Assembly: GCA_021732785.1 (NCBI GenBank)
Contig: JAKFUG010000028.1
Coordinates: 55,589-119,588 of the forward strand
Source: Planctomycetaceae bacterium
GTDB taxonomy: Bacteria; Planctomycetota; Planctomycetia; Planctomycetales; Planctomycetaceae
Direction: 5' to 3'
DNA length: 64,000 nucleotides
The notes under the pieces were generated by a model. That model was not told the origin of the DNA and did no database searches. It was given only the letters and a program-made list of their open reading frames with translations. The stretch's first letter is position 1. Each line of letters starts with the position of its first letter. A program made the translations under genes and the position numbers. Positions 37,766 through 45,233 of the stretch are shown here, in pieces.

Positions 37766-39028
37766 ATGACCACCCGTACCATTCCCGCTGCAGCCGTGTG
37801 GGCCGCGCAACTCGTCGTGATCGGCGCGTTTGCCGCGTCGTTTGCGCTGGCGACCCCCGTCGAGAAAAAGATCCTCGTCCACGAGATCACCGGACTCAGC
37901 GCCGCGGAAACGGTCATCGTCCCGCGCGATCGGGCCTTGATCATCGAACCGCTGTACAACGATCCGGAAGTCGTCAACGACGAAGAACTCGCGCAGGTGC
38001 TCGCGCAGATCGTGCCGCGGTTTTCCAAGAAGCAACTCAAACCGAATTATGTCGAACATGCACTGCGGACATGGTGGTTGAAAGCGAAGTTCACCGACCC
38101 GACGGTGATGTCCGGCGAACAGATGAAGGATTACCTCGTCGATCACGGCCAATATCTCGCGTCGTGGGGTGACGATGTCGAACCGCTGCTCCAGGAACGT
38201 TCCGACGGTGTGGCCATTCGCTGGGGCAAGGATTACTGCGCGTCGGTGCATCACGATCACTGGTTGGCGTGCCTGACCGAAGCGGGAATGACGTTGCAGG
38301 AACCGGTCTTCACGCCGAACCGTCGGGATCGGAATGCGAACGATGTCCTGCAGGAAGCGATTCGCGACTTCCGGCTCGATGAAGTGGAAACCGAATGGTC
38401 ATCCCTCGCGTTCGGATTGTGGCTCGCCCCGCAGAAATCGTGGCGGAACCGCTCCGGCCGGGAATTGTCCTTCGACTTGATGGTCGACCGCCTGATCCGC
38501 GGTGACAAAAAGCTCGGCGTGTGTGCGGGAACTCACCGGGTTTACTCGCTGATGGCCCTCATTCGTCTCGATGACGAGTACCACATTCTCTCCCCCGAAG
38601 GCCGAACAGCCGCATGGAGTCATTTGGAAAAGGTGCGGGATCTCATCACCGTCAGCCAATTTCCGGACGGTCACTGGCCGTCCAACTGGCCGGACGGAGC
38701 CGAAGCCGTGACAAAGCCGGTCGACGAGGAACTCTTCAAGAAGGTGATCGCGACCGGGCATCATCTGGAATGGCTGGCCATTGCTCCAACGGAACTGCAT
38801 CCCCCGCGGGATCGCATTCTGAAGGCCGCACGTTGGGTCATTAAAACGACTGTCGTGCAGACGCAGACGGATATCGGACAGCGGTACACGTTCTTCAGCC
38901 ACGTCGGCAACGCGCTGTCATTGTGGCGGAAGACGCATCCGGCCGATTTCTGGATGCAGTGGGAAGCCGATCATCCGGGCTGGCTCGACACCCCGGCAGA
39001 TGCGACCGCGGTATTGAATCAACCTTGA
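37766..39028 (+). CDS. Exported or anchored protein of unknown function, possible alpha-toroid
   Basis: The 420-residue protein has an N-terminal hydrophobic segment (AAAVWAAQLVVIGAFAASFALA). The long, mostly helical body contains KDYCASVHHDHWLACLTEAG, KKLGVCAGTHRVYSLMALIRL and HHLEWLAIAPTELHPPRDRILKAARWVI. The spacing of Trp, His and Cys and the helix pairs recall terpenoid-cyclase-like alpha/alpha toroids, but this is only an impression. It follows a membrane-protein gene by 63 bp. No function is assigned. Confidence 0.68.
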   Translation: MTTRTIPAAAVWAAQLVVIGAFAASFALATPVEKKILVHEITGLSAAETVIVPRDRALIIEPLYNDPEVVNDEELAQVLAQIVPRFSKKQLKPNYVEHALRTWWLKAKFTDPTVMSGEQMKDYLVDHGQYLASWGDDVEPLLQERSDGVAIRWGKDYCASVHHDHWLACLTEAGMTLQEPVFTPNRRDRNANDVLQEAIRDFRLDEVETEWSSLAFGLWLAPQKSWRNRSGRELSFDLMVDRLIRGDKKLGVCAGTHRVYSLMALIRLDDEYHILSPEGRTAAWSHLEKVRDLITVSQFPDGHWPSNWPDGAEAVTKPVDEELFKKVIATGHHLEWLAIAPTELHPPRDRILKAARWVIKTTVVQTQTDIGQRYTFFSHVGNALSLWRKTHPADFWMQWEADHPGWLDTPADATAVLNQP

Positions 39029-39170
39029 AGGAAAGCACGAAATCCGAAAGTCAAAATCCGAAAGAAATCATAAATCCGAACAGGAAAATGGGATATCAGG
39101 ACAAAGTGCTGCCCCGGGATGTTTTCTCTTTTGGACCTTACGATTTCCTTCGGATTTCAAAAAAAGAAAC

Positions 39171-39195
39171 GGCCGCCGATGTTGAATCGGCGGCC
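39171..39195. terminator. Bidirectional terminator
   Basis: Perfect 10-bp arms GGCCGCCGAT / ATCGGCGGCC with a 5-nt loop, an A-run on the left and a T-rich tract on the right, lie between the convergent genes ending at 39028 and 39228. The preceding 39030-39165 contains AAATCCGAAA-type repeated words and no gene. Confidence 0.85.
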
Positions 39196-39227
39196 GTTTT
39201 GATTTTGCAAATCGCAAGCGCGGACGT

Positions 39228-39788
39228 TTACTTCATGAAGAAGTCGGTCGGGCCGCGGAAGGTGTAGTACGGATACTGAATCATCGCCGGCGGTTGCACG
39301 GCGGGCGGATAGACCTGGTTTTCCGGCCATTTGTACTGATACGTGGCGATGTTCTTCGGACAGCCGTGGCCGCAGTGCTTGCAGCCCGAGGGCGGGCAGG
39401 CATTGCCGTTCTGGCAATACGGGCAGCCGTCACCACCATCCATGGATCCGTCGTATCCACCCACCTTGTAGGCCCGCTTGTTGCCGCGGTCGGTGTAGTA
39501 GCCTTCCGGTCCGGAGTAGTAACCCCCTTCGTAGCCGAAGTTGTTATTGCGGAATCCGGGATAGGTTTTGAAGTCGGATTTCGGCTTGTTCTTCAGTTCG
39601 CCATAACCGGGGGCGGAACCGATGATCGGCCCGAAGGTTTCCGGAGCGGCTACGGGAGCAGCAACCGGGGCCATCATCGGCATATCGGGATTTTGTCCAC
39701 GAACCATCGGCGCGGTTTGAGCACAACCTACACCCGTGGTGATCAGGGCCAGTAACGCGGCCACTCCCCAATTCAACTTGCCATTCAT
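39228..39788 (-). CDS. Cys/Tyr/Gly-rich lipoprotein of unknown function
   Basis: The 186-residue product has a lipobox (LITTGVGC, Cys at about 22), a Met/Pro/Ala-rich segment, then a Tyr/Gly-rich middle (NNNFGYEGGYYSGPEGYY). A Cys cluster (DGCPYCQNGNACPPSGCKHCGHGCP, about 122-146) could bind metal or form disulfides. Such exported Cys-rich proteins are common in planctomycetes and are uncharacterised. It is divergent from the isomerase gene at 40068. Confidence 0.75.
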   Translation of the reverse strand: MNGKLNWGVAALLALITTGVGCAQTAPMVRGQNPDMPMMAPVAAPVAAPETFGPIIGSAPGYGELKNKPKSDFKTYPGFRNNNFGYEGGYYSGPEGYYTDRGNKRAYKVGGYDGSMDGGDGCPYCQNGNACPPSGCKHCGHGCPKNIATYQYKWPENQVYPPAVQPPAMIQYPYYTFRGPTDFFMK

Positions 39789-40067
39789 AAGGAATCCTTC
39801 CTCATTCGGTCCGCCGGAGGGGACTGATCGTGTGATGGGCGCTCGCCGGTTCCACAGTTGGTTATCGGCGTTCTGGGCATCAAAGTACGGAGAATCGTTG
39901 CAGAACGAATTCCCCGATTGTCAGGATTCATCGGCAGACGTTGCAGAATTTCTCCAATCGGTATAGATTGCCCAAAGCGGAATCTCTGGCAGGGTGACGG
40001 CGACATGGGCGTAACTCACGTCGCTGTAACCGTTTCGTGCAGACGCCGACGCGAAGGAGTGTAGGGC

Positions 40068-40814
40068 GTGTTTGTGACAGCATCGACTCATTGTTTTGGC
40101 GATTGCACTTTTGAAGAGGCGATCGGGCACCTTGGCGATCTCGAGTACGACAAAGTCGAGATCTGGATGGACGAGGGGAGCAATCACCTGAAACCGTCCG
40201 TCGTGGCGGCCAATCCCGACCGGTTCATTCAGTTGTACCGCGATATCACCCGCATGACCGCGATGGCGATTCACGTGGAAACCGACCCCGGTCACGAGAT
40301 CTTCGATGGCATTTGCCGCCTGGCAAAATTGATGCGGATTACCCAAATCACCTTGCCTGCCGGACAAATCGGCACGCCCTTCAACGAAGAAATTGACCGC
40401 CTCCGCAGCCGGTTGGTCACGTCCAACGCGGCGGGCATTCGGCTGTCGCTGAAAACGAAGACGGGCTACCTGACGGAAGACCCGCAAACCGCGGTGGAGT
40501 TGTGCCAGGCGGTGCCGGGGTTGGGACTGACGCTCGACGCCAGTTATTACATCTGCGGCCGGTTCGCGAACCAGCAGTTTTCGCAGGTTTATCCGTACGT
40601 CTATCACGTCCACTTGCGGGATACATCGAAGACGGCGGTGCAGGTGCCGGTGGGATTGGGCGAGCTCGATTACAGCCGGATCATCGCCCAGTTGCGGCGG
40701 TACAACAACACGGCCAAGGTCCTGTCCGTCGAGATCCTGCCCGAGTTGCTCGACGGTTCGGACCGCGCCCTCGAAATGCGCAAGATCCGGATGTTGCTGG
40801 AATCGCTGTTGTAG
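40068..40814 (+). CDS. Sugar phosphate isomerase/epimerase-like TIM barrel
   Basis: The 248-residue protein of the xylose-isomerase-like/AP endonuclease 2 superfamily has barrel-end metal positions hinted by DKVEIWMDEG, HVETDPGHE, LTLDASYYI, HVHLRDT and SVEILPE. It starts at GTG with AAGGAG 8 nt upstream. A strong terminator follows. It stands alone, so the substrate is unknown; sugar or inositol derivatives are usual for the family. Confidence 0.83.
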   Translation: MFVTASTHCFGDCTFEEAIGHLGDLEYDKVEIWMDEGSNHLKPSVVAANPDRFIQLYRDITRMTAMAIHVETDPGHEIFDGICRLAKLMRITQITLPAGQIGTPFNEEIDRLRSRLVTSNAAGIRLSLKTKTGYLTEDPQTAVELCQAVPGLGLTLDASYYICGRFANQQFSQVYPYVYHVHLRDTSKTAVQVPVGLGELDYSRIIAQLRRYNNTAKVLSVEILPELLDGSDRALEMRKIRMLLESLL

Positions 40815-40842
40815 ACGATCCGGATCGAACCAGGAGCGACCA

Positions 40843-40874
40843 GCACCCCGGCTGCTTCCGAGCAGCCGGGGTGC
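40843..40874 (+). terminator. Terminator, same 32-bp unit as 33132
   Basis: Stem GCACCCCGGCTGCT / AGCAGCCGGGGTGC, loop TCCG region, followed by TTCTTTG, 29 bp after the isomerase stop. Confidence 0.88.
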
Positions 40875-40896
40875 TTTCTTTGTAGATTGCGCTCTG

Positions 40897-41331
40897 CTAT
40901 TCAGCATGCGGCTGATGATCGGCATCCGAACCGTTCGTGGCATAGACCGTGACGGTCAGACCCACATTCGCTGCCGCACATTCCGTGAGGAACTCTGGCG
41001 GAAATGAGAATTGCTGGGACACCCTCTCTTCGCCAAAAAAATACTGCCCGAAATCCAATTCCAGGCATTCAACCCCAGCGGTCTGCGATAATTGGAGTAG
41101 TTCGGCCCGATTGGCGTTGAGGAAGGCTTGTGCGCGGAGAATCTGAGCACACCTGCTGAGATCAGCATCCGCAACGTCAACATACAGCGCGTTGGTTTTC
41201 GCCAGGTAATCGGAGTCGAGCGCAACGGGCTGATCGCGAACATGAACGCAATATGGTACCAGTGATGATTGCTGAAGAAATTCCTCGACATCAAAATCGA
41301 TCCCGCAGGCACGCAGGACGCAACCCGGCAT
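40897..41331 (-). CDS. Hypothetical protein, 144 residues
   Basis: I do not recognise this product (MPGCVLRACGIDFDVEEFL...). It looks cytoplasmic, alpha/beta, with a central helix rich in Ala/Gln (CAQILRAQAFLNANRAELLQLSQTAG) and a strand-rich end (GLTVTVYATNG). The ATG at 41331 is preferred; the frame runs far upstream but only as antisense-like sequence over the neighbouring membrane-protein gene. Confidence 0.6.
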   Translation of the reverse strand: MPGCVLRACGIDFDVEEFLQQSSLVPYCVHVRDQPVALDSDYLAKTNALYVDVADADLSRCAQILRAQAFLNANRAELLQLSQTAGVECLELDFGQYFFGEERVSQQFSFPPEFLTECAAANVGLTVTVYATNGSDADHQPHAE

Positions 41332-41372
41332 GATGTGATCCCCTTTGGAGTTGTTGCAGCATGATCGATCCG

Positions 41373-41879
41373 CTAAGCGGTAAGCGGGGGCACGTCTCTT
41401 TGTTGTGATTTCGGCTCCGTGACGAATAACCCGATGGCCGCCATCAAACATGCCACGAGATGCACCGTATTGATGCGCATCGACCAGCGATGCAGCGTCA
41501 CAAACGCCATCGTGCGGGGTTGTCCCGGCGGCGTCACCATCGCAGCGAGGGGCGTGTAAATCCAGACGTAATCCGCCGCCATTAATCCCCCTGCGAGCAG
41601 TAACATCGCCAATGCCACTCGCAGGCCGCGTGTCCATCGGTTCGCGGACGCCACGACGGTTGCCACAAACGACAGACCCACCAGTGACGCCCCGGCGAAG
41701 TAGTACGCCGGAAACCGCAGCGTGACCAACCGGTCCTTCACCTCGCTGGTGAACTCCGGCACCGTGACTTCCCGTACGCCCACGACCACGAACAAGACGG
41801 CCGCGCCGATCCATGCGGCAATACAAAACCGCGCGATCGCGAATGCTGCGCGGGTGCCAAATGGCAGAGATGCGTTCAT
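41373..41879 (-). CDS. Four-helix membrane protein, DUF4149-like
   Basis: The 168-residue protein has four hydrophobic segments (AIARFCIAAWIGAAVLFVVVG, FAGASLVGLSFVATVVAS, ALAMLLLAGGLMAADYVW, VHLVACLMAAIGLFV) and a conserved-looking LRFPAYYFAG loop. The layout resembles DUF4149-type proteins, without certainty. The ATG at 41879 gives the first helix immediately after a short basic-poor tail. It is divergent from msrA. Confidence 0.65.
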   Translation of the reverse strand: MNASLPFGTRAAFAIARFCIAAWIGAAVLFVVVGVREVTVPEFTSEVKDRLVTLRFPAYYFAGASLVGLSFVATVVASANRWTRGLRVALAMLLLAGGLMAADYVWIYTPLAAMVTPPGQPRTMAFVTLHRWSMRINTVHLVACLMAAIGLFVTEPKSQQRDVPPLTA

Positions 41880-42029
41880 GATGTCCCATTCTCCTTGTGA
41901 ACGCTGAGAATACCGCGTGGAATTCACAGATGCGACTCGAAGGTGAACGCACGCCATTGACATCTCGAGCGCGCTCGTAATGATGAAATTGCTCATAAAG
42001 AGTTGCGACCTGAGACAAGCGAGAGTCCC

Positions 42030-42575
42030 ATGACTGAGATCATCAACACGGAACAGGCCACGCTGGGCGGCGGTTGCTTCTGGTGTCTGGAAGCCACGTT
42101 TGAATTACTGCGCGGTGTGAAATCCGTGGTCTCGGGCTATACCGGCGGGCAGACGCCGCGGCCGAATTACGAAAGCGTCTGCACCGGGCGGACCGGTCAC
42201 GCGGAAGTGATCCAGATTACGTTCGATCCGGCGGTGATCACGTTCGACGATCTGCTCGACGTCTTTTTCGCGATCCACGATCCCACCACGCTCAATCGCC
42301 AGGGGGCCGATCAGGGAACGCAATACCGCTCGGTCATCTGTCCGCACAATGCCGTGCAGGAACAGCGGGCGCGCGCGAAAATCGCTGCGCTCGATGCCGA
42401 GGGCGTATGGCCGAGCCCCATCGTGACGACGATCGAACCCCTCACGGAGTTCTTCCGGGCGGAGGCGTATCATCAGGGATACTTCCGCGACAACCCGGAC
42501 CAGTCGTATTGCCGTGCGGTGATTTCGCCCAAAGTTGCGAAGCTGCGGCAGAAGTTTGCAGCACGCTTGGTGTAG
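42030..42575 (+). CDS. msrA: Peptide methionine sulfoxide reductase A
   Basis: The 181-residue enzyme has the catalytic GGCFWCLEATF and the family blocks GVKSVVSGYTGG, TGHAEVIQITFDP and DQGTQYRSVI. It repairs methionine-S-sulfoxide with thioredoxin; additional Cys residues in ICPHNA and SYCRAV could act in recycling. There is no signal peptide, so it is cytoplasmic. The ATG at 42030 is chosen over an upstream TTG. Confidence 0.96.
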   Translation: MTEIINTEQATLGGGCFWCLEATFELLRGVKSVVSGYTGGQTPRPNYESVCTGRTGHAEVIQITFDPAVITFDDLLDVFFAIHDPTTLNRQGADQGTQYRSVICPHNAVQEQRARAKIAALDAEGVWPSPIVTTIEPLTEFFRAEAYHQGYFRDNPDQSYCRAVISPKVAKLRQKFAARLV

Positions 42576-42622
42576 CCCCCGTCGAGGACGGGGGGACGAC
42601 GTGTGATCGAGCGCGGATTTTT

Positions 42623-42643
42623 GGGATCCGCAAAGCGCAAGCG
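42623..42643 (-). repeat. Post-stop motif, copy 3 (after RmlD-like gene)
   Basis: CGCTTGCGCTTTGCGGATCC on the minus strand starts 2 nt after the stop at 42646 and continues CAAAAATCCGCG, so GCGGAT and ATCCGC can pair. It is the same motif and orientation as at 23168 and 27421. Confidence 0.82.
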
Positions 42644-42645
42644 AG

Positions 42646-43572
42646 CTATGCGACCCGGTGACGTGGCGTGCAATCGGCACTCTGCAACCGGTCGCGGTAA
42701 CCGTCGAGATGTTGGCGGTACAACCGCTCCATCCCTTCGGAGAACAGCGGCAGTCCCATTCCAAGCGCCCGACGCACCTTACGGGTTTGCAGCGAAGTTT
42801 CACCGCGTCCGTAACCCGTGGCCCGGTCGGTGAGTGATTCACACCCGGCGACCGTCGCAAACGGCAACGCAAATTCATGCGCGAGCCGCCGCGCGAATTG
42901 AACGGGGTTCACTCGCTCCGCGCCGGCAATGTGATACGTCCCCGTCAGTCCCGATTGCCACGCCTTTTGCAGCACGGCGAACAGATCGGTCACCAGAATC
43001 GGCGACGCATGGCGGACGCAATCGAGTTGCAGCGGTTGATGACTTTCCAGACTGGCGAGCAAGTTTTCGAGCCACCCGTTGTCTTGCGGACTCCAACCGA
43101 AAGCATGCGTGCGGATGATGAGCGCATCGCTGCGCTGTGCCGACGTCGCGGTTTCGATTTGCCGCAGAATCCCCGCTTCGGTGCTCGGGCAAAGGCTTTC
43201 GCTGTTTTCCGAATGAAACATCCACGGACCGGTGAAGACGGAGTCCGACGAGATCAGAGTCAGCGGAGCCTGATGATCCGCCAGCGCATTCAACCAGGCT
43301 TTGGCCTGTGTGAGATCGGCTTCGGTGGTACGAGAATTTCCCCAGCCGGGATTTGTGCCGGGACCGCAGTAAACAATGCGGTCGGGACCGATCCGGTCCA
43401 CAGTACGGCGAATGGCCTCGGGACTGGTGCTGCGACAGACTTCGTGGACGTAGCCCGGCGTGGCCAGTTCCGTTTTGAGTGCGATTCCGGTGACCGGTTG
43501 CAGACCGCTTAAGCTGGCGATCATGTTCGCGCCGACCATGCTGTCGACGCCGACGATGAGAATCGTGTCCAC
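42646..43572 (-). CDS. RmlD-like extended SDR lacking the YxxxK motif
   Basis: The 308-residue Rossmann protein resembles dTDP-4-dehydrorhamnose reductases (ILIVGVDSMVGANMIASL, LISSDSVFTGPW, LTGTYHIAGAERVNPVQFARRLA). Where RmlD enzymes have STDYVF and then YG.SK, this protein has SSDSVFTG and CPSTEAGILRQIE, so the catalytic Tyr and Lys are missing. It starts at GTG. It may be a non-catalytic sugar-nucleotide binder or act differently. Confidence 0.82.
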   Translation of the reverse strand: MDTILIVGVDSMVGANMIASLSGLQPVTGIALKTELATPGYVHEVCRSTSPEAIRRTVDRIGPDRIVYCGPGTNPGWGNSRTTEADLTQAKAWLNALADHQAPLTLISSDSVFTGPWMFHSENSESLCPSTEAGILRQIETATSAQRSDALIIRTHAFGWSPQDNGWLENLLASLESHQPLQLDCVRHASPILVTDLFAVLQKAWQSGLTGTYHIAGAERVNPVQFARRLAHEFALPFATVAGCESLTDRATGYGRGETSLQTRKVRRALGMGLPLFSEGMERLYRQHLDGYRDRLQSADCTPRHRVA

Positions 43573-43696
43573 GCGCGTGCCTCCCTGCGTTGCGTGTAAT
43601 TCGACGAACCAACCAACAACCGCGAGGCGGGGCCGGTTCTGAACCGCGAGTTATATGTTATGGCTGCGTCAGCCGCCAACCCCAGTTCCGACTCAC

Positions 43697-43763
43697 CAGC
43701 CCGAAGCGCCAGCGCCGGGTGCAATTCATTGATGAAGAAACCCGGCGCTGGCGCTTCGGGCTG
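43697..43763. repeat. Perfect 24-bp inverted repeat
   Basis: Arms 43697-43720 (CAGCCCGAAGCGCCAGCGCC...) and 43740-43763 are perfect complements around a 19-nt centre. It lies between the hpt stop and the start of the RmlD-like gene, so it is probably a terminator for hpt. Confidence 0.88.
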
Positions 43764-43768
43764 CTGAC

Positions 43769-44287
43769 TCACCGTTCCGATTCATCCAACACGGCGATGT
43801 CGCGCAGATGACGGTAGTTGCCGTTGTAATCGAGGCCGTATCCGACCACGAAGACATCCGGGATGTTGAAAGCGTAAAGATCGGGGACCATTGGCGTCTG
43901 GCTCCGATCGGGCTTCCAGAGCAGCACCGCGGTCCGCAAGCTCTTTGCGCCGCGATCCCTCACCGCTTTGGAGAGGGCCGTCAAGGTCCGGCCGGTGTCA
44001 CAGATGTCATCCACGAGCAACACATCGCGCCCGGTCACATCGGGAAGCAGATCGAGCGAAATCGTCAGTTCCTCGGCGGTGGTCGTTTCCCCGCGGTAGC
44101 TCGAGGCGCGGACAAACGCAATCTGATGCGGCGTGGCGATTTCCCGGATGAGATCGGCGACCAGAACGACACTGCCATGCAGCACGCCAATGACCGTCAG
44201 CGGCCGGTCGCGGTACCACTCGCTGACCGTACGTCCGAGTTCGCTGACACGCTCGGCAATCTGTTCTTTGGGAATCAGAATCTGCAT
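43769..44287 (-). CDS. hpt: Hypoxanthine phosphoribosyltransferase
   Basis: The 172-residue purine salvage enzyme has the PRPP-binding signature VLLVDDICDTGRTL, the flexible-loop region RASSYRGETTT and the base-binding FVVGYGLDYNGNYRHL. It converts hypoxanthine or guanine plus PRPP to IMP or GMP in the cytoplasm. The ATG at 44287 is followed by QILIPKEQI. A REP-like palindrome and a glutathione peroxidase gene lie upstream on the same strand. Confidence 0.96.
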   Translation of the reverse strand: MQILIPKEQIAERVSELGRTVSEWYRDRPLTVIGVLHGSVVLVADLIREIATPHQIAFVRASSYRGETTTAEELTISLDLLPDVTGRDVLLVDDICDTGRTLTALSKAVRDRGAKSLRTAVLLWKPDRSQTPMVPDLYAFNIPDVFVVGYGLDYNGNYRHLRDIAVLDESER

Positions 44288-44306
44288 GGGAATCGTTTGT
44301 AGAAAC

Positions 44307-44339
44307 GAAGAGACCCAGGGATCGGAATCCCTGGGCTTC
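44307..44339. repeat. REP-like palindrome, copy D
   Basis: The 33-bp unit runs from GAAGAGACCCAGGG to CCCTGGGCTTC between hpt and the glutathione peroxidase gene. It is the reverse orientation of copy C and the same orientation as copy E. Confidence 0.88.
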
Positions 44340-44352
44340 TGCGCGAGACAAG

Positions 44353-44922
44353 TTAGTTTTTCGCGAGTTCGGCTTCGATGGCCTTGATGACTTCCGGCGC
44401 GTCGGGCTTCACGCCGGTCTTGAAGCGGGCCACGATTTCGCCGTTGCGGCCGATCAGGAATTTTTCGAAGTTCCAGCCGATCTTGCCCGGATGCTTCGGG
44501 TCCGATTCGGGGCTGGTGAGGAGCTTGTACAACGGCGTCGCGTTGTCGCCGTTGACGTCGACCTTGTCGAACATGTCAAACGTCACTTTGTAGTTGTCTT
44601 TGCAGAACTTGGCGATGTCTTCCGAAGAACCGGGTTCTTGCGCACCGAACTGGTTGCAGGGGAAGCCCAGAACCGACAGCCCTTTTTCGCTGTATTTGTC
44701 GTGCAGGTCTTGCAACTGGTCATACTGCGGCGTAGCACCACAACGGCTGGCCACGTTCACGATGAGCACGACCTTGCCCTGATACTTCGACAGTTCGACT
44801 TCTTTGCCTTGCAACGATTTCATCTTGAAATTCAGGACCGGCGGCACACTCTTCTCCACAGCTTGAGCCACGGCCACCACGGCACACACACTCGCCAGCA
44901 GACTCGCGACGAACAATTTCAT
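44353..44922 (-). CDS. Exported glutathione peroxidase
   Basis: The 189-residue GPx-family protein has a signal peptide (MKLFVASLLASVCAVVAVAQA), so it is periplasmic. Peroxidatic site VNVASRCGATPQYDQL carries Cys in place of Sec. LGFPCNQFGAQEPG and WNFEKFLIGRNG supply the Gln/Trp/Asn residues of the tetrad and the resolving-type Cys. It is probably thioredoxin- rather than glutathione-dependent. The ATG at 44922 has GGAG upstream. Confidence 0.95.
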   Translation of the reverse strand: MKLFVASLLASVCAVVAVAQAVEKSVPPVLNFKMKSLQGKEVELSKYQGKVVLIVNVASRCGATPQYDQLQDLHDKYSEKGLSVLGFPCNQFGAQEPGSSEDIAKFCKDNYKVTFDMFDKVDVNGDNATPLYKLLTSPESDPKHPGKIGWNFEKFLIGRNGEIVARFKTGVKPDAPEVIKAIEAELAKN

Positions 44923-45139
44923 TTGATAACTCCTGAACGACCCCACCGCCACGAACATCGATGCGGACCATCGCGCGACAGTCCGGTGAACATCAACGCA
45001 CACTGATGATAGTGTAACCGTTCGGTTGGCCACAACCAGTGTCGAGGGTGGCAATTCCGCGGACAAGGTGATGGGCGGTGGGCAAAAACGGATGTCGTGC
45101 CGTTGTTTGACCTGGCAGCTACAATTCGACGTCTATCGT

Positions 45140-45220
45140 GTAGGGTTTGCCGAGTCTTCGAGGCGAACCATTTGATCGTCGCGCCAATGTGGTTCGCCTC
45201 GAAGACTCGGCAAACCCTAC
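45140..45220. repeat. Perfect 31-bp inverted repeat
   Basis: Arms 45140-45170 (GTAGGGTTTGCCGAGTCTTC...) and 45190-45220 are perfect complements around 19 bp. Outer ACAATTCG/CGAATTGT (45121-45128, 45220-45227) extend the symmetry with a bulge. It lies just upstream of the ubiD-like start, so it would fold in the 5' leader if transcribed. Confidence 0.92.
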
Positions 45221-45233
45221 GAATTGTATCTCT

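Noticed and set aside
40068..40814. EboE-like protein completing a dispersed ebo cluster
   Set aside because: The TIM-barrel isomerase is much shorter than EboE, lacks its typical phrases and lies 30 kb from eboA/eboB.
40897..42018. Extended 373-codon frame upstream of the 144-residue hypothetical gene
   Set aside because: The first ~230 codons overlap the four-helix membrane gene in another frame and look like shadow sequence; the ATG at 41331 is a better start.
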